A DNA stretch of 64,000 nt from Phycicoccus sp. (GTDB lineage Bacteria > Actinomycetota > Actinomycetes > Actinomycetales > Dermatophilaceae), in NCBI GenBank assembly GCA_017993715.1, contig JAGOME010000001.1, positions 62,001 to 126,000 on the forward strand. Direction: 5' to 3'. The notes under the pieces are model-generated. The model did no database searches. It had not been told where the DNA came from and was given only the letters and a program-made list of their open reading frames with translations. Positions 17,541 to 26,224 of this stretch are shown piece by piece; position 1 is the first letter of the stretch; the number at the start of each line of letters is the position of its first letter. The translations under genes and the position numbers were made by a program.

Positions 17541-18836
17541 CCGGCCTTCGACCTTGTTGGGCAGCGAGAGCTGCACGACCTTCCAGTAGACCGAGGCCGC
17601 CTGCTTCCACAGCGGGCCCGTCACATATGGCAGGTCGTAGCGGTCCATGAGGTCGCGGATTCGCGGCGCGATCTCGGCATACCGGTTGCTCGGCATGTCC
17701 GGGTACAGGTGGTGCTCGATCTGGTGGGACAGGTTGCCGGTCAGGACGTGCATCGCCTTGGAGCCGGAGATGTTGCCCGAGCCGAGCATCTGGCGGACGT
17801 ACCACTCACCGCGGGTCTCGCCCTCGATCGACTGCTTCTCGAAGGTGGCGATCCCGGGCGGGAAGTGCCCGCAGATGATGACCGTGTTGGTCCACAGGTT
17901 GCGCACGAGGTTGGCGACGATGTTGGCAGTCAGGGTGCCGCGGACCGCACGCGTGCCGCCGACGACCGACAGCGCCGGGGCCACGAGATAGTCCTTGGTG
18001 GCCTGTTGCTTGATCTTCTGAACGACCTCTTGAGCGTTGGCGCGGAACTCCGCCTTGTCCTCTTCGCTCATCCGCTTCTTCTTGGCCATGTAGCCGCCGA
18101 GCTCGAGATCGTAGGCGGCGATGGAGTACTCGAAGACCAACGCGTTGCCCACGTGCCAGATCGGCTGGAACAGCGCGAAGAGCGACCACTTCTGGTCCTC
18201 GTCGACCCGCAGAATGCCGTAGCCGAGGTCGTTGTCGCGGCCCAGCACATTGGTGAAGGTGTGGTGGATCTGGTTGTGGGAGTGCTTCCACTGGCTCGAT
18301 GGGGAGGCGTTGTCCCACTCCCAGGCGGTCGAGTGGATCTTGGGGTCACGCATCCAGTCCCACTGGCCGTGCATGACGTTGTGGCCGATCTCCATGTTTT
18401 CTAGGATCTTGGCGATCGACAGGCCGGCCGTGCCGATCCACCAGGCCGGGCGAATGCCGCGGACCTTGACTCCCGAGAACAGCAGGACGGCGCGGCTGCC
18501 CAGCTCCAGCCCCCGCTGGATCTTGATGACCCGACGGATGTAGGCGGCGTCGCGCTCGCCGCGGCTGGCCATGACCTCGTCGCGGATCTCTTCGCACTCG
18601 CGGCCAATGGCCTCGATGTCCTCGGGGCTGAGGTGATAGGCCGGGTTGGGGCGCCCGGACCTCTTGAACTCCGGCCGCTGCGGACGCGGGTCGGCACTGG
18701 TCAGCGCCAGGCGCGAGTTGATGTCGTGGTGGGGGACGGCCGTGTGCACCGTGCCCTCTTTGTGGGGCTCGGTCGGGGAGATCTCCCGGCGCGGGTGCGG
18801 GGAGAGGCTCGTGGCGCGGTCGGGGGCGAGGGTCAT
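17475..18836 (-). CDS. DesA3-type membrane fatty-acid (acyl-CoA) desaturase
   Basis: This 453-residue membrane di-iron desaturase has three histidine boxes: HNVMHGQWDW, HSHNQIHHTFTNVLG and HQIEHHLYPDMPSNRY. These and the surrounding segments (MRDPKIHSTAWEWD, LGYGILRV) match the mycobacterial DesA3 linoleoyl/stearoyl-CoA delta-9 desaturase family. The start MTLAPDRATSL at 18836 is preceded by AAGGAG. Electrons should come from the oxidoreductase encoded just upstream in the same leftward operon. The terminal 21 codons are duplicated at 16686-16788. The C-terminus is rich in basic residues. Confidence 0.92.
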   Translation of the reverse strand: MTLAPDRATSLSPHPRREISPTEPHKEGTVHTAVPHHDINSRLALTSADPRPQRPEFKRSGRPNPAYHLSPEDIEAIGRECEEIRDEVMASRGERDAAYIRRVIKIQRGLELGSRAVLLFSGVKVRGIRPAWWIGTAGLSIAKILENMEIGHNVMHGQWDWMRDPKIHSTAWEWDNASPSSQWKHSHNQIHHTFTNVLGRDNDLGYGILRVDEDQKWSLFALFQPIWHVGNALVFEYSIAAYDLELGGYMAKKKRMSEEDKAEFRANAQEVVQKIKQQATKDYLVAPALSVVGGTRAVRGTLTANIVANLVRNLWTNTVIICGHFPPGIATFEKQSIEGETRGEWYVRQMLGSGNISGSKAMHVLTGNLSHQIEHHLYPDMPSNRYAEIAPRIRDLMDRYDLPYVTGPLWKQAASVYWKVVQLSLPNKVEGRRRRDIIRLEIKKAQRKRKLGR

Positions 18837-18933
18837 GGTCTCGTCACTCCTTGGGTGTCGCGATTCCGGTCGATGGTCAGGTGCTGAGGTGCTTGGGGAA
18901 CAGCCTGCGGTATGCCGGGTGCTCCCGGGAAGG

Positions 18934-20106
18934 TCACAGGTCGAGATCGCAACTGCCGGCGACGGCATTCACGCAGGTCTGGATGGGGAGCTCGTCGCCC
19001 GGCTCGGCGATGGTGATCTCTCCGGTGCGCAGGTCGCGGACCGCGCCCTGGTGCAAGGTGACCACGCAGCCCATGCAGATCCCCATGCGGCAGCCGCTCG
19101 GCATGAGGACGCCGGCGTCCTCCCCGGCGTCCAGGATCGTCGTCGAGCCGTCGGCGTCGATGGTGACGTCACTGGCCAGGAAGGTGATCTCGCCGCCTTC
19201 GCCGCCCTCGATCAGGGTCGGGCGGAAGCGCTCGACGTGCAGGGCGTCGGCGAGGTCGGCGTCGGCCCAGTAGCTCTCGGCAGCATTGAGCAGGCCGGTT
19301 GGGCCACAGACCCACGCCCGGCGCTCGCGCCAGTCCGGGACGACCTGATCGAGTGTCGCCAGGTCGAAAATGCCGGACTCGTCGTCGAGGTGCTGGACCA
19401 GTCGCAGGCGACCCGAGGCGGCATACGAGCGCAGTTCGTCGGCGAAGATGACGTCCTTGGCGCTGGGCGCCAGGTGCACGTGGACGACGTCGGATAGGTC
19501 GGACAAGCGGCTGCGCAGCATGCCCATGACGGGGGTGAGCCCCGAGCCGGCCGTGATGAAGAGAATCTTGGCCGGCGGGGTGCTCGGCAGGACGAAGTCC
19601 CCAGTCGCCTGGTCGAGGTGGACCAGGATGTCGGCGGGCGCCCGCCGGACGAGGTAGTTGGACACCAGCCCGTCCGGGATCGCCTTGCTCGTGATGGAGA
19701 TGAGCCCATCGGCGCGGCGCACATCGTGGGTCAGCGAATAGGCCCGCCAGTACCGCACACCGTCGATGTCGACGCCGATCCGGATGTACTGCCCTGGCGT
19801 GTGACCCGCCCAGTCCTTGCCGGGCTGGATCGTGATCGTCGCGGCATCCGCGGTCTCGGCGGTGATCGACACGACCTTGCCGCGCAGGTCGGCGCCGGCG
19901 CGCAGGGGATCGAACAGGTCGAGATAGTCATCGGGCACGCGGGGGGTGCTCATCGCGCTGGCGATCCGCTTAACCACGCTGGTCAGGCCAAAGCCCCCAG
20001 TCGGGGCGGCCCAGCGGCTCTGTGCTTGGCGCACGGCGTGGGCCCGTTTGGGCCTTCTGCTGGCAGGGTCGCTGGAGCGGTCCTGGGTCGTCGTCACACG
20101 GGCCAC
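18934..20106 (-). CDS. Ferredoxin-NAD(P)H oxidoreductase, desaturase partner (Rv3230c-like)
   Basis: This 390-residue flavo-iron-sulfur protein has an FAD domain (GQYIRIGVDIDGVRYWRAYS), an NAD(P) domain (ITAGSGLTPVMGMLRS, WVCGPTGLL) and a C-terminal plant-type 2Fe-2S domain with CRMGICMGC and a final cysteine in PIQTCVNAV. It passes electrons from NAD(P)H to the desaturase encoded 97 bases downstream, as Rv3230c does for DesA3. A GTG at 20106 or 20097 starts it. Twin TACG...CGTA operators lie only eight bases upstream of the first GTG, so the mRNA is likely near-leaderless and tightly controlled. Confidence 0.92.
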   Translation of the reverse strand: MARVTTTQDRSSDPASRRPKRAHAVRQAQSRWAAPTGGFGLTSVVKRIASAMSTPRVPDDYLDLFDPLRAGADLRGKVVSITAETADAATITIQPGKDWAGHTPGQYIRIGVDIDGVRYWRAYSLTHDVRRADGLISITSKAIPDGLVSNYLVRRAPADILVHLDQATGDFVLPSTPPAKILFITAGSGLTPVMGMLRSRLSDLSDVVHVHLAPSAKDVIFADELRSYAASGRLRLVQHLDDESGIFDLATLDQVVPDWRERRAWVCGPTGLLNAAESYWADADLADALHVERFRPTLIEGGEGGEITFLASDVTIDADGSTTILDAGEDAGVLMPSGCRMGICMGCVVTLHQGAVRDLRTGEITIAEPGDELPIQTCVNAVAGSCDLDL

Positions 20107-20113
20107 CCTAACC

Positions 20114-20140
20114 TACGGTCCCGTAACCTACGAAACCGTA
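20114..20140. promoter_or_regulatory. Twin palindromic operators of the desaturase operon
   Basis: Two 12-bp palindromes, TACGGTCCCGTA (20114-20125) and TACGAAACCGTA (20129-20140), lie in tandem directly upstream of the reductase start. TACG/CGTA half-sites and 15-bp centre spacing suggest cooperative binding by a TetR-type, acyl-CoA-responsive repressor such as those controlling mycobacterial desaturases. The regulator itself is not in the window. Confidence 0.6.
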
Positions 20141-20219
20141 AGTTGAGGCCTCTGCTCCGATTGAGCGCGCACCATGGGGCCTGCGCGCCGCCGCCCACAC
20201 CGGGAGCCCCGACCGATCC

Positions 20220-20741
20220 TCAGCAGGTGATGGTGATCAGCGCGAGGAGCTCCGCGGGGACACCCTCGGACGCGTAGTCGGACCGGCAGAGCGTGTTGGG
20301 GAACTGAATGTGACGCTCCCAGGTCGCCCCCGACGCCTGATAGATCGCGCTCCCGTCCCCGGGGACGCCCGGGTCGTAAAGGGCCCACGTGCCGTCACAG
20401 AACCGGATGGTGGGGGGCGCCATGGCATCGGCGTGAATGCCGAGGGCTTCGGTCGTGCACGGCGCCTCCCCCGCCGCTGGGGTCGCGGGTGCCGACGTGG
20501 GCTGAGCGCCTGAGGTCGAGGCTGGCGGCGTCGCGCTCGCCGAGGACGAGGCGGACCCGCTCGCCGAGGACGAGGACGACGCTGAGGTGCTTGCGGAGGT
20601 GCTGTCCGAGGCACTGGACGACGCCGTCGATGTGTCGTCGCCGCTGCATCCCGCGAAAAGCCCGCCACCGCCAAGCACCAGGGCCGGAATGGCCAGCCAG
20701 AGCCAGCGCGCGCGGGGGGCTCCACGGCGGGCTGCGGTCAC
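20220..20741 (-). CDS. Putative lipoprotein with Ser/Thr/Ala linker
   Basis: This secreted protein of about 173 residues has a basic N-terminus, a hydrophobic core (LWLAIPALVLGGGGLF) and a lipobox LFAGC, so it should be a lipid-anchored envelope protein. A 60-residue Ser/Thr/Ala linker is followed by a small C-terminal domain with four cysteines, probably two disulfides, including FCDGTWALYDPG. The GTG at 20739-20741 is chosen because it places the signal peptide near the N-terminus; an ATG at 20786 would add 15 residues. The domain resembles others found in actinobacterial lipoproteins but no function is known. Confidence 0.7.
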   Translation of the reverse strand: MTAARRGAPRARWLWLAIPALVLGGGGLFAGCSGDDTSTASSSASDSTSASTSASSSSSASGSASSSASATPPASTSGAQPTSAPATPAAGEAPCTTEALGIHADAMAPPTIRFCDGTWALYDPGVPGDGSAIYQASGATWERHIQFPNTLCRSDYASEGVPAELLALITITC

Positions 20742-20880
20742 GTGGCGATCAGCCCGACGCGAGGGCGGGGGGACTTCGGCTGGCACCTTTCGTATGCTGC
20801 CACGCCCGTCGGCCCGGCTCCGGGATCCGACGTGGCGAGTTGGGTGCGGGCGGCGGGGTTGGGGGCGGGCCCCAGCACGG

Positions 20881-21741
20881 TCAACGCGGGATGGCGCGAC
20901 CGATCACGTCGAGTGCGTCGGCCGCCAGGGCCAGCCCGTCGTCGTACGGCGTGCGCCAGATGGCCAACTTGTCAGCCGGTGGCTGCGCCAGGACACTGCG
21001 CGAGAACGCCTCGATACCCCAGCGGCCGGCGTAGCCGTCGGCCAGCGCGCCCGCAACAAGGCTCGCAATGTCGACCGAGCCGGACCCCAGCCGCCCGCGC
21101 CCGGACTGCCCGAGCTCCAGGTAGGCCAACTTGGGCAGCGCCTGCCGGATCGCCGCAGACAGGTCGGCTTCCTCGACGGCCATGTGGAAGGTGTCCAGGT
21201 GAATGCGCAGGTGCGATGAACCGCTGCTCTCCACGAAGGCCATCGCCTGGGCGGCCGTGTTGATCGCCGAGGTCTCGTAGCGGTTGAGCACCTCGAAGGT
21301 CATGACGATGCCCTGCTCGTGGGCATGGTCGGCCACCCGGCCCACCGCCGCCGCGGCGCGCGCGAACGCGGCCGGGGACGTGGGCGCGGTCGGATGGCCG
21401 AACAGACCGTAGGGAACACCGTTCATCTGATCGCCACCCAGGGCCGCGGTCAGCGCGACCATGGATCGCAGGAACGCCTCTCCCGCCGCGCTTTCCGCCG
21501 GATCAGCGGAGGAGACGTCGGCGCCGGGAGCCTGGCCGGCGATGGTGATCGGGGCCAGGCCACGGTCGGCGAACTGAGCACGCAGCGTGGCAACATCGGT
21601 GGCCGCCGGGTCGAGCGGCGGCAGGACGACCCGGCGATAGCCGAGAGCCGCGATTCCATCGAGCGCGTCGAGGTAGCCGGGAGGCGTGAGGTCAGGGCAC
21701 ACCACATTGAGGTGGCAGGCCAGGTCCAAAGTGGTCGTCAT
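20881..21741 (-). CDS. Sugar phosphate isomerase/epimerase family protein (TIM barrel)
   Basis: This 286-residue xylose-isomerase-like TIM barrel has a metal-site strand VMTFEVLNRYETS, HLDTFHMAVEEADL near residue 190 and a C-terminal WGIEAFSRS, the E-D-H-E ligand pattern of D-tagatose/psicose 3-epimerases and hydroxypyruvate isomerases. It interconverts keto-sugars or sugar acids. It is the last gene of the operon tktN-tktC-adh-rbsA-rbsC-rbsB-SDR-epimerase, 12 bases after the SDR stop, so it likely acts on the imported sugar or an oxidation product. The exact substrate cannot be read from sequence. Confidence 0.8.
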   Translation of the reverse strand: MTTTLDLACHLNVVCPDLTPPGYLDALDGIAALGYRRVVLPPLDPAATDVATLRAQFADRGLAPITIAGQAPGADVSSADPAESAAGEAFLRSMVALTAALGGDQMNGVPYGLFGHPTAPTSPAAFARAAAAVGRVADHAHEQGIVMTFEVLNRYETSAINTAAQAMAFVESSGSSHLRIHLDTFHMAVEEADLSAAIRQALPKLAYLELGQSGRGRLGSGSVDIASLVAGALADGYAGRWGIEAFSRSVLAQPPADKLAIWRTPYDDGLALAADALDVIGRAIPR

Positions 21742-21753
21742 CGGGAGCCGTCC

Positions 21754-22533
21754 TTAAAAGACCGGCAGGTCGAGTCGCTGCTTGAACACGGAGTAGCCGT
21801 CGTCCAGATGGACCACCGTCCCGTTGATGACGTTGGCCTCGTCCGAGGCGAGGAAGGCGACCGCGTTGGCGATCTCCTCCGGCTGGGTCATGACTCCGCG
21901 CAGCTGCTCGGCGGCGAAGGTGCTCTTGAGCTCCTCGGAGAACTGGTTGATGATCGGCGTGCCAACCCGTCCAGGCGTGACCGCGACCGCCCGAATGCCG
22001 TACTGGGCCAGCTCGTAGGCCGCGGAGCGGGTGAACGAGATCACCGCCGCCTTGGCCGCGCTGTACGTGAAGGACAACTCGGCCGCCTGCTCGCCGTAGA
22101 TCGACGACGTGCTGATGATGACGCCACCGGTCCCCTGGGCGCGGAACTGCCGACCGGCGGCGAGGATTCCGTAGTAGACGCCGTCCTGGTCCACGCGAAT
22201 CATCGGCTGGTAGTCGACGTCGGGGTCGTGCTCCAGCAGGGGCTTACCCCCGGCGATGCCGGCATTGTTGAAGATAACGTCGAGGTGACCGAACTCGGCG
22301 ACGGTTGCCGCGACGGCGGCCTCGACCTGCGCAAAGACCGACACATCCACGCCGACCGCCGCGGTGGCGCCCGGGGTGCGCGTGTTGAGTTCGCCGGAGA
22401 CGGACCGGGCCCGCTCGAGGTCGATGTCCGCAATCATCACCTTGGCGCCCTCGGCGATGAACTTCTCCACCGTGGCCAGCCCGATCCCACTCGCGCCGCC
22501 GGTGATCAGGGCGACCTTGTTGTGCAACCGCAT
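21754..22533 (-). CDS. Short-chain dehydrogenase/reductase (SDR copy 1)
   Basis: This 259-residue classical SDR has the cofactor motif TGGASGIG at residues 12-19, NNAGIAGG, a catalytic Ser in STSSIYGE and YSAAK as the Tyr-Lys pair. A late AVTPGRVGTPII segment and the C-terminal GYSVFKQRLDLPVF are shared with SDR copy 2 at 43257-44030, so the two are paralogues in the same regulon. It follows rbsB after a hairpin and precedes the epimerase gene. It probably oxidises a polyol or sugar with NAD; the substrate is inferred from context. Confidence 0.85.
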   Translation of the reverse strand: MRLHNKVALITGGASGIGLATVEKFIAEGAKVMIADIDLERARSVSGELNTRTPGATAAVGVDVSVFAQVEAAVAATVAEFGHLDVIFNNAGIAGGKPLLEHDPDVDYQPMIRVDQDGVYYGILAAGRQFRAQGTGGVIISTSSIYGEQAAELSFTYSAAKAAVISFTRSAAYELAQYGIRAVAVTPGRVGTPIINQFSEELKSTFAAEQLRGVMTQPEEIANAVAFLASDEANVINGTVVHLDDGYSVFKQRLDLPVF

Positions 22534-22565
22534 GTTCTCGTTCCTCTCCTTACATCCACACCGGG

Positions 22566-22601
22566 GATCGGCGGGGGCACGCCAGGGCGCCCCCGCCGAT
22601 C
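22566..22601 (-). terminator. Intra-operon hairpin between rbsB and SDR
   Basis: A perfect 13-bp stem (22566-22578 with 22589-22601) and 10-base loop follow the rbsB stop by four bases. In ABC operons such hairpins commonly stabilise the binding-protein mRNA or partly terminate, giving more binding protein than downstream enzymes. Confidence 0.65.
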
Positions 22602-22605
22602 GAGG

Positions 22606-23616
22606 TCAGTTGCCGAGCTTGTCCGACGGGGTGATGTCGGCGGCATTCGCCTTGGTCACCAGCGTGGTGTTCACCGTGTCGAAGGCCTGGGTCGGGAGCG
22701 TGCCCGACTTCTGGAACTCGACCATGGCCGCGATGACCGAGTCGTTGATCGTCGGCCACGGCTGGTCGATGGTGGCGAGCATCTGCCCGTCCTGAATCGC
22801 CGCGATGGACTCACTCACCGCGTCGACTCCGGTGACGGGGACGGTGGCGCCGGCCTCCTTGACGGCCTGCGCAGCGCCCAGGGCGGCGTCATCCCACCCG
22901 ACCCAGATGGCATCCAGCCCACCGGGGTGGGCGGTGAGGTAATCAGCCACCAGGTTCAGCGCCTCGGTGCGGCCGGTGGCCGGGGACTTGACCTGCTGGA
23001 TGGCCCCGCCGGCGATAACCGCACCGGCGTCCTGGAACGCCGTGAGCGCCAGGTTCGAGCGCATCCGGATACCCGGGTGCGGGTCGTGCCCGATGACCAT
23101 GATGTTCTTGCCCTTGAGTCCGCCGAGCTCGGTCTCGATGGCCCCGACCGTCTGGTCGACGATGCCCTGCTGGTTGGTCGTGATGTTCAGCTTGAAGGCA
23201 TCGGTCTCCTCGGTGCCGGCGTCGATGGCGAAGATCGGAATGCCGGCATCCTTGGCTGCCGTGGTGATCGAGGAGATCGCGGCATAGTCGGTGTACCCGT
23301 CGAACACTGCGTCGGCACCCTGGCCGATGGCGCTCTCGACCTGCGGGTTCATCTTCTGGAAGTCGAAGTCACCTTGGATCATCGTGAGGTCCCAGCCCAG
23401 CTCGGTGGCCTTGGCCTGGACCGCTTTGACCCACCAGCCACCGACGGGGGTCTGGTTCCCCGAGGTGAAGGCAACGACCTTGAAGGGCTTGGCGGCATCG
23501 CCGCTGCCGGCCGAGCTGGACGAACCCGACGTGTCTGACGACCCGCTCGAGCAGCCCGCCAGGGCGACGACGGCAGCGACCGCGACGGCTGCCGCCGTCC
23601 TGAAGGTTGCACGCAT
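22606..23616 (-). CDS. Sugar ABC transporter substrate-binding lipoprotein (RbsB-like)
   Basis: This 336-residue periplasmic-binding-protein type 1 family lipoprotein has signal peptide MRATFRTAAAVAVAAVVALA with lipobox ALAGC, then a Ser/Gly linker and the two-lobed sugar-binding fold (VKAVQAKATELGWDLTMIQGD, IPIFAIDAGTEETDAF, VPVTGVDAVSES). It captures the sugar for the RbsC/RbsA transporter encoded upstream. AAAGGAG before ATG 23616 supports the start. It belongs to the eight-gene leftward operon. The bound sugar is not assignable; ribose-type binding proteins of this cluster bind many pentoses, hexoses and polyols. Confidence 0.9.
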   Translation of the reverse strand: MRATFRTAAAVAVAAVVALAGCSSGSSDTSGSSSSAGSGDAAKPFKVVAFTSGNQTPVGGWWVKAVQAKATELGWDLTMIQGDFDFQKMNPQVESAIGQGADAVFDGYTDYAAISSITTAAKDAGIPIFAIDAGTEETDAFKLNITTNQQGIVDQTVGAIETELGGLKGKNIMVIGHDPHPGIRMRSNLALTAFQDAGAVIAGGAIQQVKSPATGRTEALNLVADYLTAHPGGLDAIWVGWDDAALGAAQAVKEAGATVPVTGVDAVSESIAAIQDGQMLATIDQPWPTINDSVIAAMVEFQKSGTLPTQAFDTVNTTLVTKANAADITPSDKLGN

Positions 23617-23739
23617 TTCGTACTCCTTTGTCTCATTGCGTTGGCGAAAAATGGTGACTGGGATTGCCTGCGGCACAGCGGTTATGCGGGGCGCAGGAGA
23701 ATTGGCGGACAAGGCTGACCCGCCAGATGGGCTGGTGCC

Positions 23740-24720
23740 CTACCTCTCTCGCTTGCGCAGCGAGGAGAGCATGACGGCGGCGACGATGATCAGGCCGGTG
23801 ATGACCTGCTGCACATACGCATTGACGCCGAGAATGTTCAGTCCGTTGGCCAGGACCCCGATGATCATCACGCCGATCATGGTTCCGCCGAGATTGGCGA
23901 CGCCGGACTTGGCCACGGTCATCCCGAGGAAGACCGCGGCGACGGCGAACATCATGTTGTTGCCGTCCTGGACCGCGCTGGCACTGCCGAGCCGGGCGGC
24001 CAAGAGAATGCCGCCGAGCGCCGAGACGAACCCGGCGACGACGAAGGCAAGCATCCGGGACTTGCGAACATTCACGCCGGACAGGCGAGAGACTTCATGG
24101 TTCCCGCCGACGGCATACCAACGTCGTCCGATCGTGGTATAGCGCAACACGAACCAGGTGACCAGCGCGACCAGGACGGCGAAGTACACCGGGAGCGGGA
24201 CACCCAGCAGCCGACCCTGGCCCAGATTCTGGAAACTCTGAGGCAGCCGGAACAAGGTGGTGCCGCCGGTGACCAAGTAGGAGATGCCGATGACCGAGGT
24301 CATCGAGGCCAGGGTCGCGACGAAGGCCGACACCTTCATGTAGGCCACGAGGTAGCCGTTGAACACCCCGATCAGGGTGCCGACAACGAGGCCGGCGAGG
24401 ATGGCGACGGGAATCGACGTCCCGCCGAGCATGAGGGAAGCCGCAGTGGCTCCGGCCAGGCTGGAGTTGGCCCCGACCGACAGGTCGAAGTCTCCGACGA
24501 CCATGACGCAGGTCTGGGCAGCCGCGATGATCGCCAGGATCGACACCTGGAAGAGGATGTTCCGCACGTTGGTGAAGGTGAGGAACACATCGGGGCGCAT
24601 GAGGAAGAAGAACAGGATCAGGGCAATCAGGGCAACGACTGTCCCGCCCTGGATCATCGTGCTGCCGAGCGCCTTGGCGCGGCCGGCGGCAGGCAACGTA
24701 CTGGGTGCCGTATCAGTCAT
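23740..24720 (-). CDS. Sugar ABC transporter permease (RbsC-like)
   Basis: This 326-residue BPD_transp_2 permease has about ten hydrophobic segments and the family signatures VMVVGDFDLSVGANSSLAGA, VGTLIGVFNGYLVAYMKVSAFVATLA and NHEVSRLSGVNV (cytoplasmic EAA-like loop). Its start overlaps the end of the rbsA-like gene by eight bases, showing operon structure. It forms the membrane channel of the importer encoded with the adjacent ATPase and binding protein. Confidence 0.92.
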   Translation of the reverse strand: MTDTAPSTLPAAGRAKALGSTMIQGGTVVALIALILFFFLMRPDVFLTFTNVRNILFQVSILAIIAAAQTCVMVVGDFDLSVGANSSLAGATAASLMLGGTSIPVAILAGLVVGTLIGVFNGYLVAYMKVSAFVATLASMTSVIGISYLVTGGTTLFRLPQSFQNLGQGRLLGVPLPVYFAVLVALVTWFVLRYTTIGRRWYAVGGNHEVSRLSGVNVRKSRMLAFVVAGFVSALGGILLAARLGSASAVQDGNNMMFAVAAVFLGMTVAKSGVANLGGTMIGVMIIGVLANGLNILGVNAYVQQVITGLIIVAAVMLSSLRKRER

Positions 24721-26224
24721 GGCGTACCTCGGACTTTCCGTAGCAGTAGGCGAGCAGGGTTTCTTCGTCCGCGTCCGCGGCCGCGATTTCGCCGGAGACC
24801 CAGCCCTCGTGGAGGATCATGATGCGGTCGCTCATCCCAATGAGTTCGGGCAGTTCTGAGCTGACGACGACGATGGCCGTGCCGTCCTCGGCGAGCCGGC
24901 GGATCAACCGATAGATCTCGGCCTTCGTCCCGACGTCGATCCCGCGCGTGGGCTCGTCCATGAGCAACACGTGCGGTGTCCGGGCGAGCATCTTGGCCAA
25001 GACGACCTTTTGCTGATTGCCACCGGAGAGTTCTTCGACGTGCTGGCGGGAGCTGCGGGCCTTGATCTGCAACTCGGCGATGCCGCGCTTGGCCAGCTCG
25101 ACGACCCGGCCACCGGCGACCACTCCCGAAGAGCTGACCGCTCCCAGGTTGGCGATGGCGATGTTGTCCTGGATGGAGGCCTTGAGCATGACGCCCTGGC
25201 TGCGGCGCTCCTCCGGCACCAACGCCACACCGGCCTCCAGGGCCCGCTCGACACCGGGCGATGCCGGGAGGGTGCGGTCGCCGACCGTGATCGACCCCGT
25301 CGTATGCCGTTGCGCCCCAGCCAGAATGCGCAGCAGTTCGCTACGCCCGGCTCCGGCCAGGCCACCGATGCCGAGAACCTCCCCGGCGCGCACGCTCAGG
25401 GACACGTCGCGGACCTTGTGCCCGGATAGTCCCTCGGCGGTCAGGGCCGTGTCAGCCACGGCCGTGGCACGTGGGGGAAACAGCTCGGACGCGGACCGCC
25501 CGACCATCAACGAGATGACCTCGTCGACGTGCGAGTCGGCCACATCCTTGGTGACGATGGTTTCGCCGTTGCGCATGATGGTCAGCCGGTCACACAGCTC
25601 GAAGACTTCCTCGAGGCGGTGGGACACATAGACGATGGCGACCCCGCGATCCCGCAACGACCGCAGCACCGCGAACACGTCGACGATCTCCGTGTCGGTC
25701 AGGGAGGCGGTTGGCTCATCGAGGATGAGCACCCGCGCGTCGGTGGCCAGGGCCCGCGCGAACGCCACCATCGTCTGCTGCACCGGGGACAGGTCAGCGC
25801 CGAGCCGACCCAGCGGGATGTTCTCGTTGAGGATCTCCAACTGGGTGCGCGCCTGTCGGCGCACGTCCTTCCATCGCACGATTCCTCGCCGGGCCGGCAG
25901 GTGCTCGCCGAGGACGATGTTCTCGGCGACGCTGATCGTCGGGATGATCGAGAGCTCCTGGTAGAGCGCCACGACCCCCGCCTGCTTGGCCTGGGCCACG
26001 TTGCCGAACTCGATGTCGGCGCCGGCGACGCGGATGGTTCCGGAGTCCGGGGCGTGCAGGCCGGTGAGGATCTTGATCAGGGTCGACTTGCCCGCGCCGT
26101 TCTCGCCCAGGAGCGCGTGGATCTCGCCGGGGCGCACGTCCAACCGGGCCCGGTTCAGCGCGTGAACTCCTTCGAACCGTTTGATGACATCGACGGCCTC
26201 GAGGGCGTAAGGCGCCGAGGTCAT
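24713..26224 (-). CDS. Sugar ABC transporter ATP-binding protein, two ATPase domains (RbsA-like)
   Basis: This 503-residue tandem ATPase has a first domain with Walker A GENGAGKST near residue 41, a modified signature LSPVQQT and Walker B LILDEPTAS. The second domain has the degenerate Walker A GLAGAGRSE, a canonical LSGGNQQK signature and LLMDEPTRGID. This asymmetry is normal for the RbsA/XylG/MglA family. The ATG overlaps the stop of the zinc alcohol dehydrogenase (ATGA, 26221-26224). A decayed second copy of this gene survives at 33654-34072. Confidence 0.93.
   Translation of the reverse strand: MTSAPYALEAVDVIKRFEGVHALNRARLDVRPGEIHALLGENGAGKSTLIKILTGLHAPDSGTIRVAGADIEFGNVAQAKQAGVVALYQELSIIPTISVAENIVLGEHLPARRGIVRWKDVRRQARTQLEILNENIPLGRLGADLSPVQQTMVAFARALATDARVLILDEPTASLTDTEIVDVFAVLRSLRDRGVAIVYVSHRLEEVFELCDRLTIMRNGETIVTKDVADSHVDEVISLMVGRSASELFPPRATAVADTALTAEGLSGHKVRDVSLSVRAGEVLGIGGLAGAGRSELLRILAGAQRHTTGSITVGDRTLPASPGVERALEAGVALVPEERRSQGVMLKASIQDNIAIANLGAVSSSGVVAGGRVVELAKRGIAELQIKARSSRQHVEELSGGNQQKVVLAKMLARTPHVLLMDEPTRGIDVGTKAEIYRLIRRLAEDGTAIVVVSSELPELIGMSDRIMILHEGWVSGEIAAADADEETLLAYCYGKSEVRHD

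Noticed and set aside
21319-23538. A 739-codon + strand frame opposite the SDR and rbsB-like genes
   Set aside because: It is compositionally unnatural and antisense to genes with clear catalytic and lipobox motifs.
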